Positions 1 to 10,100 of a DNA stretch of 63,422 bases are shown here, in pieces. Numbering within the stretch: the stretch's first letter is position 1; each line of letters opens with the position of its first letter. This DNA comes from Faucicola sp048551375 (GTDB taxonomy: Bacteria > Pseudomonadota > Gammaproteobacteria > Pseudomonadales > Moraxellaceae). The notes beneath the pieces were generated by a model. That model saw nothing but the letters and a program-made list of their open reading frames with translations. It made no database searches and was not told the DNA's origin. The stretch covers positions 1-63,422 of the forward strand of contig NZ_JBLYZJ010000014.1 of assembly GCF_048551375.1 (NCBI RefSeq), given 5' to 3'. The position numbers were made by a program, and so were the translations under genes.

Positions 1-39
1 AAGTACCGAAACAGAATTATCGTATAAGATTCAATTCTC

Positions 40-70
40 GTAGCGTGGGTTAGCGAAGCGTAACCCACGG
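40..70 (+). repeat. GTAG-headed palindrome, family C
   Basis: GTAG is followed by a perfect hairpin with a CGTGGGTTA / TAACCCACG stem. A close relative with a shorter loop lies at 44824-44850 and a decayed one at 33578-33605. The layout (GTAG tetranucleotide 5' of a hairpin) is that of REP sequences. Bases 1-164 otherwise hold no gene. Confidence 0.7.
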
Positions 71-164
71 AAAATCAAATTATAATCTAAATTTGTTCAG
101 TTACTTATCTTGAATTAAATCAGAAATGGGAATTTAAAAAATATAAAAATTAACATACCATCGT

Positions 165-635
165 TTATTTTATTTTAATAATAAAATCAATCTCAACACT
201 GGCATTTTTGGGTAATTGATACACCCCAACAGAGGTACGGCTGTGAATACCGCTGTCACCCAAAATGGCAAATAACAAATCCGAAGCCCCATCCGATACT
301 TCACTTTGTTGAGTAAAGTCATCACAACAATTCACATAAACGTTCATTTTTAGTACCGACTGAATCTTGTCCAATGAGCCAAACTGTTGCTTAATCAATG
401 CCAAGGCTCGCATGGTACAGATTTTACTGGCAAGCTGTGCCTGTGCCAAATCAACATCAAGACCTACTTTACCTGCGACCATCACGGTATCACCGACACG
501 AGGAATCTGTCCACTGATATACAACAGCGAGCCATCTTGAACCATTGGGGTGTAATTACCACCGATTTTAATCGTACCATCAAAACGATAGCCTAACTCA
601 CTGGCGGTTTGTTCTAATAATGCGTCCCTGCTCAT
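165..635 (-). CDS. RidA (YjgF/YER057c/UK114) family protein
   Basis: A 156-residue protein of the RidA family, small trimeric enzymes that hydrolyse reactive enamine/imine intermediates or act in related catabolic steps. Seen: the family core, with LLYISGQIP near residue 37, a central region ending in VLKMNVYVN, and a C-terminal RTSVGVYQLPKNASVEIDF in which the arginine is the usual carboxylate-binding residue. It is somewhat longer than the 128-130 residue archetype and looks more like the longer YjgH/TdcF-like branch. It lies 11 bases after gshB on the same strand, so it is probably the last gene of a pyrE-gshB-ridA transcript. The substrate cannot be told from sequence. Confidence 0.88.
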   Translation of the reverse strand: MSRDALLEQTASELGYRFDGTIKIGGNYTPMVQDGSLLYISGQIPRVGDTVMVAGKVGLDVDLAQAQLASKICTMRALALIKQQFGSLDKIQSVLKMNVYVNCCDDFTQQSEVSDGASDLLFAILGDSGIHSRTSVGVYQLPKNASVEIDFIIKIK

Positions 636-646
636 GATATCACCTA

Positions 647-1600
647 CTATTTATTAATTTGTTGTTCAATAAATGCCACAAAATCTACCGCAATATGCGT
701 ACCACACTGGTCATCAATCTCACGCACGCAGGTCGGACTCGTCACATTAATCTCCGTAATCTGCCCACCAATCACATCCAAACCAACAAACCACAAGCCT
801 TTATCCATCAACACAGGGGCGACCGCCTCGGCAAGTTCACGCTCACGCTCGGACAACGGCATCGCCACACCACGCCCGCCAGAGGCAAGGTTGCCACGAG
901 TTTCGCCTTCTTTGGGGATACGAGCCAAGCAATAATCCACAGGCTTACCACCGACAATCAAAATCCGCTTGTCGCCTTCCTTGATAGCAGGGATAAACTT
1001 TTGAGCCATAATCGGTAAGGTTTCGAGTTGGGTCAGCATCTCAAGCGTTGAGCCAATATTGGGGTTATCCGCTGTCAAACGGAAAATCCCTGTACCGCCC
1101 ATACCGTCTAGCGGTTTGACAATCACATCTTGATGGGTGGTGATAAAGTCACGGATATGGGCTTGTTTGTTGGTGACGATGGTGGGTGACATAAGGTGCG
1201 GAAATTGGGTGGCGAATAGTTTTTCGTTGCAGTCACGCACGCTGGCAGGGTCATTGACGACCAGTACGCCCTCACGTTTGGCATATTCGAGCAGATACAG
1301 GCTGTACAAGAATTTCATGTCAAACGGTGGGTCTTTTCGCATAAGGATAACATCAAAGTCAGTCACTGGTTGCGTGGCTTTTTCGCCCAAGTCATAAAAA
1401 TGTTCTGGATTATGGTGCGTGGTAACAGATTGGCTATCAATTTGTAGTTTGCCGTTATCAAGCCATAGGTCGTGAATTTGGCAATAGTGAGCAGTATGTC
1501 CTCGCTCGGCGATTGCCCATAGCATGGCAAGGGTGGTGTCTTTTTTGTAGTTAATCGTGCGGATATCGTCCATTACGATTAAAAAGTTGAGTTTTTTCAT
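647..1600 (-). CDS. gshB: glutathione synthetase
   Basis: A 317-residue ATP-grasp ligase that joins gamma-glutamylcysteine and glycine to make glutathione in the cytoplasm, the second step of the pathway. Seen: an N-terminal MDDIRTINYKKDTTLAML segment typical of proteobacterial GshB, RKDPPFDMKFLYSLYLLE (residues about 89-106), the glycine-rich loop KPLDGMGGTGIF (about 161-172) and the ATP-grasp end GLDVIGGQITEINVTSPT. Length matches the family (about 315). Its ATG overlaps the TAA of pyrE by one base (TAATG), indicating translational coupling. No gshA is present in the window. Confidence 0.96.
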   Translation of the reverse strand: MKKLNFLIVMDDIRTINYKKDTTLAMLWAIAERGHTAHYCQIHDLWLDNGKLQIDSQSVTTHHNPEHFYDLGEKATQPVTDFDVILMRKDPPFDMKFLYSLYLLEYAKREGVLVVNDPASVRDCNEKLFATQFPHLMSPTIVTNKQAHIRDFITTHQDVIVKPLDGMGGTGIFRLTADNPNIGSTLEMLTQLETLPIMAQKFIPAIKEGDKRILIVGGKPVDYCLARIPKEGETRGNLASGGRGVAMPLSERERELAEAVAPVLMDKGLWFVGLDVIGGQITEINVTSPTCVREIDDQCGTHIAVDFVAFIEQQINK

Positions 1601-2262
1601 TAGTTTACTCCATATTGCTCACGATAGGCATTCATTTTGGCAAGTTCATCGCTTGTGCCATGTTTCGCCACATAATCGGTAATATCATCCATCGTCACCA
1701 AGGCAAGCACAGGCACATTCAGACTTTCACCCAATTCTTGAATCGCTGACTTATCGCCCTGCCCTTTTTCCTTACGGTCAAGTGCCACGATAATCCCTGC
1801 CACGCTCGCTCCCACACCGTCCAAAATCGCTACCACTTCACGCATTGCCGTGCCTGCGGTCATCACATCGTCAATCACCCACACCGATTTACCTGCCAAA
1901 TCCGCACCGACCAAGTTACCACCCTCGCCGTGGGTTTTGGCTTCTTTGCGGTTGTAGCCCCATTCGGCATTGATACCGTGATTTGTCCACAAAGCTTGAG
2001 CGGTCGCCGCCACAAACGGAATGCCTTTATACGCCGCCCCAAAAATCACCAACGGCTTACCGTCCGCTTGCTTGGCAAGGGCATCGGCATAGCCATTTGC
2101 CAATGAAGACAGCAATTCGCCAGTCGATAATAGCCCTGCATTAAAGAAATACGGACTGACACGCCCAGATTTTAGGGTAAATTCGCCAAAGCGTAACACC
2201 TTGTTATCTAAAGCAATCTTAATAAAATGCTGTGGAATAAATTCTTGAGGATTGAATGACAT
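1600..2262 (-). CDS. pyrE: orotate phosphoribosyltransferase
   Basis: A 220-residue enzyme of de novo pyrimidine synthesis that converts orotate and PRPP to orotidine 5'-phosphate. Seen: FGEFTLKSGRVSPYFFNAG near the N terminus (orotate-binding region), the mobile loop with EWGYNRKEAKTHGEGG (about 99-114) and the PRPP-binding motif VWVIDDVMTAGTAMRE (about 126-141). Length fits the family (213-220). It is followed with a one-base overlap by gshB and preceded 24 bases upstream by an unknown gene on the same strand. Confidence 0.97.
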   Translation of the reverse strand: MSFNPQEFIPQHFIKIALDNKVLRFGEFTLKSGRVSPYFFNAGLLSTGELLSSLANGYADALAKQADGKPLVIFGAAYKGIPFVAATAQALWTNHGINAEWGYNRKEAKTHGEGGNLVGADLAGKSVWVIDDVMTAGTAMREVVAILDGVGASVAGIIVALDRKEKGQGDKSAIQELGESLNVPVLALVTMDDITDYVAKHGTSDELAKMNAYREQYGVN

Positions 2263-2286
2263 AAAAACTCCAAAATAATGAAATAA

Positions 2287-3069
2287 TTAACACCCTGTTA
2301 ATGGGTTTTGCGAACTGATATTGGTGGTACGTTTGCCGATATCGGCTTGTTTGCTCATGTGCCAGTCCAGTGCCAAAATCGCCAATTCAACGTGCTTTGG
2401 CTCAATCATCAAGGGTTGCTGAGTCAAAAACGCCAGTTCTTGTTGGTGCGACTGGACATACGCATTAATAGCATTGGTCAAGTCTTGTAAGGTAATCTGT
2501 GGATTGAGGGTCTTGCGTGATTTGCATTGGCACAATAAAAACACACACAGCATGGTATGGTACATCTGCCCCATCAAATATAGCCGTTGTTCGATAGGCA
2601 AAGGGCTGTTCGTGGCATTTGGGGGGCTAGTGGGATGGCTGTTAAGGTGATGATGGGTAGGATGATGAATAAGATTGTCGTCAAGCATTAAGGTGCGTTT
2701 CATGGCTTGCTCCAATATCGCAAATCCTGCTTCGCCGACCCAATGTTTTAGCAAGGCTAATGGTAAATAAAAGCCACAGGCTTGGGGGTGAATGTGTTGT
2801 TGTTGGGATTGGATAAATTGGCGAAGGGTGGACTCAGTTGACCATTGTTTGCTATTTAAAGTCGGATGATTGGCATCCCAAGTGTTATTTTTATCAATAT
2901 TATTGTTATAACGATGGTTGTTATCAAGTGCAGGGGTATTGTCGTTTTGTAGGGTCAAAGTTTTACCAGCAGGTATCACAGGCTTATCAATCGGACGGCA
3001 AGGGTCTGGTAAGGCGAGACGTTCGGCTTCGCTCATCACGTTGGGGTGGCGTAATGGTTTTTGCAACAT
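2287..3069 (-). CDS. hypothetical protein upstream of pyrE
   Basis: About 260 residues, not recognised. The start is taken at the ATG at 3069 because AAGG lies seven bases upstream; the frame stays open to 3108. The first 90 residues are polar and Asn/Thr-rich (probably disordered). The C-terminal half looks folded and helical, with a QRLYLMGQMYHTMLCVFLLC segment and a run beginning ITLQDLTNAINAYVQ. A His/Pro-rich stretch near residues 135-155 separates the two parts. There is no signal peptide or clear membrane span. The 24-base gap to pyrE suggests co-transcription. Codon usage matches the neighbours, so it is probably a real lineage-specific gene. Confidence 0.6.
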   Translation of the reverse strand: MLQKPLRHPNVMSEAERLALPDPCRPIDKPVIPAGKTLTLQNDNTPALDNNHRYNNNIDKNNTWDANHPTLNSKQWSTESTLRQFIQSQQQHIHPQACGFYLPLALLKHWVGEAGFAILEQAMKRTLMLDDNLIHHPTHHHLNSHPTSPPNATNSPLPIEQRLYLMGQMYHTMLCVFLLCQCKSRKTLNPQITLQDLTNAINAYVQSHQQELAFLTQQPLMIEPKHVELAILALDWHMSKQADIGKRTTNISSQNPLTGC

Positions 3070-3119
3070 TGGGATTGCCTTTATACAAGGAATGCAATTA
3101 AAAACCAAACCACTATCAA

Positions 3120-3143
3120 GGGCGTATGCAATACGCCCCTACA
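3120..3143 (-). repeat. GTAG-headed REP-like palindrome, family A
   Basis: Read on the minus strand this is GTAGGGGCGTATTGCATACG followed by CCC: a GTAG head and a GGGCGTAT/ATACGCCC hairpin. It is one of about ten copies in the window, all in or at the edge of intergenic DNA. Confidence 0.75.
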
Positions 3144-3177
3144 AATTTGGTTTTATTTCAAATTTAAACAACTATAA

Positions 3178-3393
3178 ATAACCTGAACTCAGGATAAGAA
3201 GTATTAACATTTTACCTATAATCCCCCTCTTGCGGAATATATTCCTCACCTTTTTCAAAGGGGGACTTGCCCACCGTTTTAGTCTAAGTTATGGGGGGTA
3301 TAGCCCCCTCTTTCGTAAAGAGGGGGTTGGGGGAGATTTAAATGATAGCAATATCAATGGCTTGTAATTTTTCTTAACCCGAACTCAGGTTAA
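3178..3393. repeat. MITE-like element, family E (full copy)
   Basis: A stretch of about 216 bases bounded by imperfect inverted repeats: TAACCTGAACTCAGGATAAG at 3178-3197 and its near reverse complement at 3372-3393, which runs slightly into the end of the epimerase gene (stop at 3385). The interior carries blocks of CCCCC/GGGGG able to pair with each other, including CCCCCTCTTTCGTAAAGAGG. Related interiors occur at 37011-37112, 44573-44720, 47666-47740 and 50543-50708. No coding capacity is seen. Together with the family A repeat it accounts for the 3070-3384 gap. Confidence 0.6.
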
Positions 3394-4224
3394 ATACGAC
3401 AAAATCTTTTGATAACCTGTCTGATAATTGGGATAGTGTAGCCAATTTTGCGGTAAATTGCTAATCAAACGCTTGCCTGTGTTGGCAGTCTGCGTTGGTA
3501 AATTCAGTATCAAATTTTGTTGTTTAGCTAAAAATGCCAATACCTCAAACATCGGCACAGGCTCAAAATCTGTGGCGAGGTAAAGCGGTAACGGCTGATT
3601 CGCTTGCAATACCTTGACAATCACAGTCACCAAGTCGGTATCAAAAATCCGATTCGTCCAACTATTAACAGGTAGCTCGATTTGGTTGTTTGCCAGTTGT
3701 TCGCTGATTTTGACAAGGCGTAAGCGGTCTTTCCCATAAATGCCACTGGGTCGGATGATGGTGCATTTATCGCCAAAATTTTGCTGTAATAAGCCTTCAG
3801 TTTGCAGTAGCATTTGAGCGGTTTTTGCTGTCGGTGGCTGTAATGGTGTATTAATATCAATGATGTCGCCTGTATTTTGTCCATACACCGAAGTCGATGA
3901 GATAAATACCACTCGCTGTAACTTTGGCAAATCATTGGCAAGTTTGGCAAAGTTTTCACTAATCGCAAAGTAGCTATCACGGTAGCCTTGTTCAGTGGAT
4001 TCAGTGGGGCTGACGATAATACAGGCATGGGTAATGGCTTGAGCATTTGAGCCAAAATCATTGATGGTCAGTAACCTTGCGTCTTTTTGTACCAAAGCTA
4101 TATTTGGATTTAAGGTGGGGCGAGGTGAGCGATTGACAGCAATCACTTGCTCACCTTGCTCGGCTAAGGTATTGGCAACCGATAAGCCGATTTTTCCCAA
4201 ACCGATAATTAAAAAACCACTCAT
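3385..4224 (-). CDS. NAD(P)-dependent epimerase/dehydratase family protein (YeeZ-like SDR)
   Basis: A 279-residue protein with a Rossmann fold of the extended short-chain dehydrogenase/epimerase class. Seen: the nucleotide-binding start IGLGKIGLSVANTLAEQGEQV (first glycine near residue 8), VVFISSTSVYGQNTGD (about 105-120, with the SSTSVYG active-site strand), and IIRPSGIYGKDRL (about 157-169). The classical YxxxK catalytic pair is not obvious, as in YeeZ-type proteins. The substrate is unknown. Its ATG overlaps the nadC stop by four bases (ATGA), so it is translationally coupled to nadC. Confidence 0.8.
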   Translation of the reverse strand: MSGFLIIGLGKIGLSVANTLAEQGEQVIAVNRSPRPTLNPNIALVQKDARLLTINDFGSNAQAITHACIIVSPTESTEQGYRDSYFAISENFAKLANDLPKLQRVVFISSTSVYGQNTGDIIDINTPLQPPTAKTAQMLLQTEGLLQQNFGDKCTIIRPSGIYGKDRLRLVKISEQLANNQIELPVNSWTNRIFDTDLVTVIVKVLQANQPLPLYLATDFEPVPMFEVLAFLAKQQNLILNLPTQTANTGKRLISNLPQNWLHYPNYQTGYQKILSYLT

Positions 4225-5096
4225 TTCACAAACCGCATGGATAGGTCAATGGCTTTGATGTGTTTGGTTAAAGCCCCCATCGACACAAAGTCCACCCCAG
4301 TCAAAGCAACTTCTCGCAGATTTGCCAAAGTCACATCACCAGAGGCTTCAAGCTTGCATGGTTTACCCAAACTTGCGACTAACTCAACCGCTTTTTGGGT
4401 ATCTTCGATTGAGAAGTTATCGAGCATCACAATATCGGCTTTGGCTTCGATGGCTTGATTCAGCTCGTCAAAGTTTTCTACTTCGACCTCAATCGGCTTA
4501 TCAGCGATGGTGCGAGCTTTGGCAACCGCTTGGGCGATACCGCCACACGCCATGATATGATTTTCTTTAATCAAAAACGCATCAAACAAGCCAATGCGGT
4601 GATTCGTACCACCGCCACACAGTACGGCATATTTTTGGGCGTAGCGAAGCATGGGGATGGTCTTGCGAGTGTCGAGTAGCTTGGTCGGCAAATCGGCAAT
4701 CGCTTGAGCATGATGAGCGACTACCGTAGCGGTAGCGGATAGGGTCTGTAAAAAGTTGAGTGCGGTGCGTTCGCCTGTTAGTAAGGCTTGGGCATTACCT
4801 GTCAAAGTGACAAGGATTTGGTTGGCTTCGACTTTTTCACCATCATTCACTGTCCAGTCAAGCGTCATGTTGGGGTCGAGCATGGCAAATACTTGATTGA
4901 CCCACGCCTGCCCTGCCATCACCATCGGCTCACGGCTGATGATGGTAGCGGTATCGGTTTGGGTATTGGGAATCAGTTGGGCGTTGATGTCGCCTGTGGC
5001 AATGTCTTCTTGAAGGGCAAGGGCGACTTGCTTGGCGATTTCGGTGCGTAAGGCAGGTGTAAGGGCTGGGGTGGTGGCAATCATGGCGAAGTCCAT
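4221..5096 (-). CDS. nadC: nicotinate-nucleotide diphosphorylase (carboxylating)
   Basis: A 291-residue quinolinate phosphoribosyltransferase. It converts quinolinate and PRPP to nicotinate mononucleotide, CO2 and pyrophosphate in de novo NAD synthesis. Seen: ALLTGERTALNFLQTLSATAT (about 107-127), LLDTRKTIPMLRYAQKYAV with the substrate-binding Arg/Lys, GGGTNHRIGLFDAFLIKENH (about 161-180), IEVEVENFDEL, and MLDNFS. Start: ATG at 5096, or ATG at 5084, which has a GGA seven bases upstream. It is the first gene of the nadC-epimerase pair. The upstream 278 bases hold two family D repeats. Confidence 0.96.
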   Translation of the reverse strand: MDFAMIATTPALTPALRTEIAKQVALALQEDIATGDINAQLIPNTQTDTATIISREPMVMAGQAWVNQVFAMLDPNMTLDWTVNDGEKVEANQILVTLTGNAQALLTGERTALNFLQTLSATATVVAHHAQAIADLPTKLLDTRKTIPMLRYAQKYAVLCGGGTNHRIGLFDAFLIKENHIMACGGIAQAVAKARTIADKPIEVEVENFDELNQAIEAKADIVMLDNFSIEDTQKAVELVASLGKPCKLEASGDVTLANLREVALTGVDFVSMGALTKHIKAIDLSMRFVK

Positions 5097-5136
5097 TTAG
5101 CAGAATATAGTTAAAACTGAATTATAGTAAACAGGG

Positions 5137-5200
5137 TCGTTCGTGGTGAGCTTGTCGAACCATAACGACCGCTACCCTTCGACAGGCTCAGGGCGAGCGG
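5137..5200. repeat. family D inverted repeat
   Basis: Two arms, TCGTTCGTGGTGAGCTTGTC and a right arm with CTTCGACAGGCTCAGGGCGA, form a long imperfect palindrome. The same design recurs at 5262-5330 and 53259-53325. GAGCTTGTCGAA / TTCGACAGGCTC repeats are widespread in proteobacterial intergenic DNA. Confidence 0.65.
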
Positions 5201-5261
5201 TGTTCATTATAATTTCCTACTCACTATAGCAAGTAAACAGACAAAATATTAAGCATAACAA

Positions 5262-5330
5262 ACCGTTCGTGCTGAGCTTGTCGAAGCATAACGGTTTTCC
5301 GACCTTTCGACAAGCTCAAGGCGAACGGAA
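5262..5330. repeat. family D inverted repeat
   Basis: A second copy with arms CCGTTCGTGCTGAGCTTGTC and a right arm containing CGACAAGCTCAAGGCGAACG. It lies 61 bases from the first copy, in the same gap between nadC and the DUF3999 gene. Confidence 0.65.
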
Positions 5331-5374
5331 AGCCTTTACCAATTTTGTCCAATCAATCCCCCTATTATCACCGA

Positions 5375-6934
5375 TTATGGGGTATTTTTGATAGTGATTT
5401 GTTGATATAAACGGTAAGCCAACGAAGCCAACGCCAATACGATTAACAATAGCACGCCCCACAATGCCCATTTTTTATATTGCTCAAATCGACTATTTGG
5501 GTCGGTGAGTAGTGTCAGTGTTTGCAGTTGTCCTTCTTGGACTTTGGCGGATTGGGTGAATTGGACGATTTGTTCATTTGACAGGCTGATATTGGGTTGG
5601 GCATTGGCTTTGCGGTCGTTAATCAGCAAATGATAAGGGGCTGTGCCTTGTGCCAAAAAATACAGCTCATACACAGGGGTTAGCAAATTGACAGGCAGTT
5701 CCGACTGGCTCATTTGCCCTGTCAATTCGAGCTGTTGCACCAGTTGGTTTTGCCATTTTAGCTCGGTTTGGGTGGCGGTCACTTGAGCATTTGCCAATGT
5801 CACAGGTTGGTCAGTGGAGGCTGTGGCATTGGACTGCTGGTTGGGTTTGTTGAGGGTTACTTGCCATAGTTGATTTTCTGGCACAAAAAAATTCACCCCA
5901 GTCACCAACGCAGGTTGGGGTAATGCTAGTCGCCAATGGGTGGGCTGACTTTTATCTTGTTGAAACGTGGCTCTTGTCAAAAAATAGCCATTTTCTACAT
6001 TATCACGTTTGACAGTGGCTTGGCTCAGTTTAACAGGCTGATTGGTGATGACTTGCCAATAGCGATAATGGGCTTGGTCAGCGTTGAGTGTCAGATTATA
6101 GGCATTGGCAGACTTTTGCTCAAATGGGCTAATCACGGATTGGTCTAAAATTTGCCAACTTTGCAAGTCATCACTGCCATACAGTTGGACTTGTAGAGGG
6201 TGTTGGGGGTTGGTGTCACCAAATTGTAATTGTAGCTTGATATTGGGGTCGGTGGTCGGATGCTCTACTTTTAGCGGATTGGCAAGCCACCATGTATGAA
6301 TTTGGTTGTTAGGATCAAGCGAATGCTGATTGCTGGGTAGCTGATTGAGCTTAATTTGAATGGAGGCTTGCGGATTGTCTTGTTCGGCTTGCTCGACTTC
6401 CATTTGTAACACTTGACGCAGTTTTGCCATCGCCATTGGGTTATCGGTGGCGACACTGACCACCGCCACAGGATGCTCGCTACTGGTGAGCTTTTGGGGC
6501 TGACGCAGATGAATGGGCATGATACGCCCTTGACTGTCAACAATGCGTAAATTTTGTGTGGTGGGCGTGGTGGTGTTATCACTGATAAGGGCGAGAATCG
6601 CAGGAGATAACGAAGAAAATTTGATAAGTTGCATGCTAGGGGCTTGAGCCGTGGGGGTATTGGGGCTAGCAAAGTCAATATTTGCCCCAAATGGCTGAGT
6701 CAATTGCTCAAAATCATAGTCGGTTTGCAAATCATCGCTACTGGCAATCAGACTGCTTGCCGTGGAAGTACCAGACAAGCTTTTGCTACTGGGTTGTAAT
6801 TCGGCTTGCACTTGCCATGATAAGGCTGTAACACCCACACCCACCACAAAAAAACCGATTTTAGTCAGCTTTGATACCTTGGGTAAGTGAGGGGTATCGG
6901 CTAACAATGGCAAGGGACGTTGGGATTTTTTCAT
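5375..6934 (-). CDS. DUF3999 domain-containing membrane-anchored protein
   Basis: About 519 residues. The start is taken at the ATG at 6934 (MKKSQRPLPLL), because the longer reading frame adds only a short unsupported leader. An N-terminal hydrophobic segment (KIGFFVVGVGVTALSW, about residues 26-42) ends in QVQAEL and could be a signal peptide or anchor. A large beta-rich, Gln/Pro/Thr-rich periplasmic region follows, then a single C-terminal membrane span (WALWGVLLLIVLALASLAY). This layout and the partner gene (DUF2339, next upstream) match the DUF3999 family, of unknown function. The two are commonly neighbours, suggesting a joint envelope role. Confidence 0.75.
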   Translation of the reverse strand: MKKSQRPLPLLADTPHLPKVSKLTKIGFFVVGVGVTALSWQVQAELQPSSKSLSGTSTASSLIASSDDLQTDYDFEQLTQPFGANIDFASPNTPTAQAPSMQLIKFSSLSPAILALISDNTTTPTTQNLRIVDSQGRIMPIHLRQPQKLTSSEHPVAVVSVATDNPMAMAKLRQVLQMEVEQAEQDNPQASIQIKLNQLPSNQHSLDPNNQIHTWWLANPLKVEHPTTDPNIKLQLQFGDTNPQHPLQVQLYGSDDLQSWQILDQSVISPFEQKSANAYNLTLNADQAHYRYWQVITNQPVKLSQATVKRDNVENGYFLTRATFQQDKSQPTHWRLALPQPALVTGVNFFVPENQLWQVTLNKPNQQSNATASTDQPVTLANAQVTATQTELKWQNQLVQQLELTGQMSQSELPVNLLTPVYELYFLAQGTAPYHLLINDRKANAQPNISLSNEQIVQFTQSAKVQEGQLQTLTLLTDPNSRFEQYKKWALWGVLLLIVLALASLAYRLYQQITIKNTP

Positions 6935-7169
6935 GGTACACTTGTATAGCAAATTTTTAGGGTAAAACAATGGAATAATTATGGCGATTTTTAAATAATT
7001 TATAATTAAAATAATAGACTTAGCGTCAGTGATACATTCTAAACTTTTGGCATAAATTTACCATATCTCCCAACAGAATAGGTACATAAAAAGCCAGTTT
7101 TTAGCCATTTTTTTGGCATTTTTTACAAATTTATTACGCTATAGTATTTTTGTTAAAAAGTGCTATTCA

Positions 7170-10100
7170 TTAGTTATCGTCTAATTTTTGGTCAACTTCT
7201 ATCGTATTCTTTGGTGGTAATGGGGCAAGATAACCAATCACCAACATCAAGCCCCCTGCCCCAATAAACGATACCACTCGCATGATGGCACTGGTGTTTG
7301 ACATATCCACCAATAGCAGTTTGGCAACCACCAAAGTTAGCAAACCAATCCCTGCAAACCATACCATTCGCCATGCTTTTTTGGTTGCCAAAAACATCAG
7401 CCCCATTGCCAAAATCGTCCATAGAATTGTTAAACCTGTCTGAATTTCGCTCACGTCCCAAGCCCCGTCTTGCCAAATCGGTGTCCCCAAGAAACTGGCA
7501 AAACTGCGTACCAACATACTGCTTAACGTGACAAATGCTAAACTTGCCACGATGATAACCATAAATTGTTGATTATTTTTACTGGTTTTAAACGCAAGAT
7601 AACTTTGGTATAACAAGATACCAATCAAGGTCAAATCAAGCGGATTTAGCACAGGGAAATAAAAGCCCAACAATCTGCCATCTAACGCATAGTTGGCGTA
7701 CAGCGACCATAAAGCGGTCATCGGCACTAATAAATAGGCACTATTTTTTAACAAGGCAACTGGGTTTAGCCAATACAGCCATTTGTCCAAACGATTAACC
7801 CACCGCTCCGATGCCGATACCAATCCAATCAACACCAAAACACTGACAACCGTTGGTAAAATTTGGGCGATGGCTTGCAATTCATCAGTATGTTGCCAAT
7901 AACTAAATGGGAAACTACCAATCATCACGGCGAGTATAACTAGCAAGGTTAACAACCAAACCAACTGGTCAGCATTGGTTCTCACGCCCTCGCCATGCCA
8001 TCGGCTGATAAGCCAAATTCCCATCAGCTTGGCAATCGCTAAACAACCCACCATCCCCAAAATCGACCAGCCAAGCCCAGTCACGGCAGTGATATGATAA
8101 TCCACTTCGCTACGGCTAATGTCCACCTCAAACCACTCACCCCAGACCCACACCCATAACAGCATAGCGACTGGCAACACCAAACGGCTGATTTGGCGTA
8201 AGGCTTGCCATTGTATCCGCTGATGAAGCCACTGCCCCACCAACAAAAATCCTGCCAAACCCACCGCAAATTTGACACTTATCTGACTGCCACCACTGCC
8301 CCAAAAATTTTCGCTTGAGCCAATCGCCATCATATATAGCACCAAACCGACCACCACCGTCATATAACTGATGGGCGTAGGTAAGTTTGACAATATTTTT
8401 TTGGGATTTTGAGCAACTTGGGAGTTTTGGGAAATTTCGGAATTTTGGGGTAAAACGCTCAAATCGTTTGCTAAAGCAACGGTTGAATCACTTTCAGATT
8501 TCGTTTTGTCAAAATCAAAATCAAAACCATAACGTAATAACCCTGCCGATAGCAACATCGCCACCGCCAACACGGTCAATGGCAAGGCTTTGTTAAACTG
8601 GGCTATGCTATCATGGTGCGGAATCGACAAGCCATCGAGCAACGCATACCAGTTTTGCATGATATCGGCATAATCCAACAACAGCACAATGCTCAACGCT
8701 TGAAGCAACAGCCCCAGCCACACCGACCACCCTCGCTGTGTCCGCTTGCCAAGCCATACTAAACCAACCCCTTGCACCGCCCAGCCAATCGTTTGCCATT
8801 GCCCAGACAACGCCAACGGAATTACCAACGCCAAAAAACCCATACCCAATGCCAAAGTCGCCTCAATCAGCAACTGATAGCTATGGTTAAAATCAGCACT
8901 GGCAATGGTGTTGTGGGCAATACTGGCTCGGTGTTGTTTCAGCAACCAATAGCCCAATCCCAAATAAATCGCTGACAACCCGCCACTCGCAAACGCCAAA
9001 TGATATGGCAAATCATTGAGCAAACTGGCGATTAACCCAAAGCCCAACAATGCCGTACCAAATAACAGCCCAGAATCGAGCGAAATTAACGGCGATTTTT
9101 GCTGAATAAACGATTGATTAGTCACTGTTTGACTGGCTAAATTGTACGCCACGATTTGCTGTGAATACCGCACACTGATAAACAAATATAACGCAATATG
9201 AGCCACCAACAGCCCAAGCAACTGCCACCGTACCGACTGCCAACCACCGCCAACCGCCTGACTATTCACCGCATGGTATTGCCCAAAGCCCCACAGATAC
9301 GCCAATCCAAAGGTCACTGCAAGACTTAACGCATTGAGCAATTTCCAAGTGCGATAATGGGCAATCACCGCCACCGCCACATTCAGCAATAAATAATAGC
9401 TAAACAACAGCACCACGCTACCATCTGGGCGACTGACCAAAATGGGGGCAAAAAACGCCCCACCCAACGCCAACACCGCCAACGGCAAGGCGTTTTGCCA
9501 TACCGAAAACATCACCGTCAGCCCTGCCAATACCGCCAACAAAGCAAATGTCAAACTGGGTGGCAACAAATGATACAGCTTAAAACTGGTAAACACGGTC
9601 AAATAAATCACCGCAAAACCTGCACCTTGTAGGGTCAAGCCATAATTGCGTTTTTTGGCGGTGGTCTTGTAGCCAATCGCTGTCAACACCAAGCCCCCAA
9701 ACGCCACGCCAGCCATACGCACAGGCATCGACACATGGATATATTGGCTCGCCAGTTTTAGCAATAGCACCACGCCGACCAATAGCACCAACGCCCCCAC
9801 TCGCACCACCAGATTTTCGCCAAAAAACCAATGTTTGGCACTTTGGAACAGTGAAGTCACCACATTAAGGGCGTTTTCATCCCCTTCGCTGTCGGTGCTG
9901 TTATCACTGGCTTTGTTAAGAATTGGGGCAGTTAATGGGGTATTTGATGGCTCGTGGGAAATTTTTTCTTGAGCAGTTTTTTCATGGGAAATGGGTTTGG
10001 GTAATGGTACTGCCAATGCTGGGGCTTTTGGTGTGTGGACGGAAGTTGTTGGGGTGAAAATTGGGGTTGACGCAGTATCGCTTGATAACGTATCAATTTC

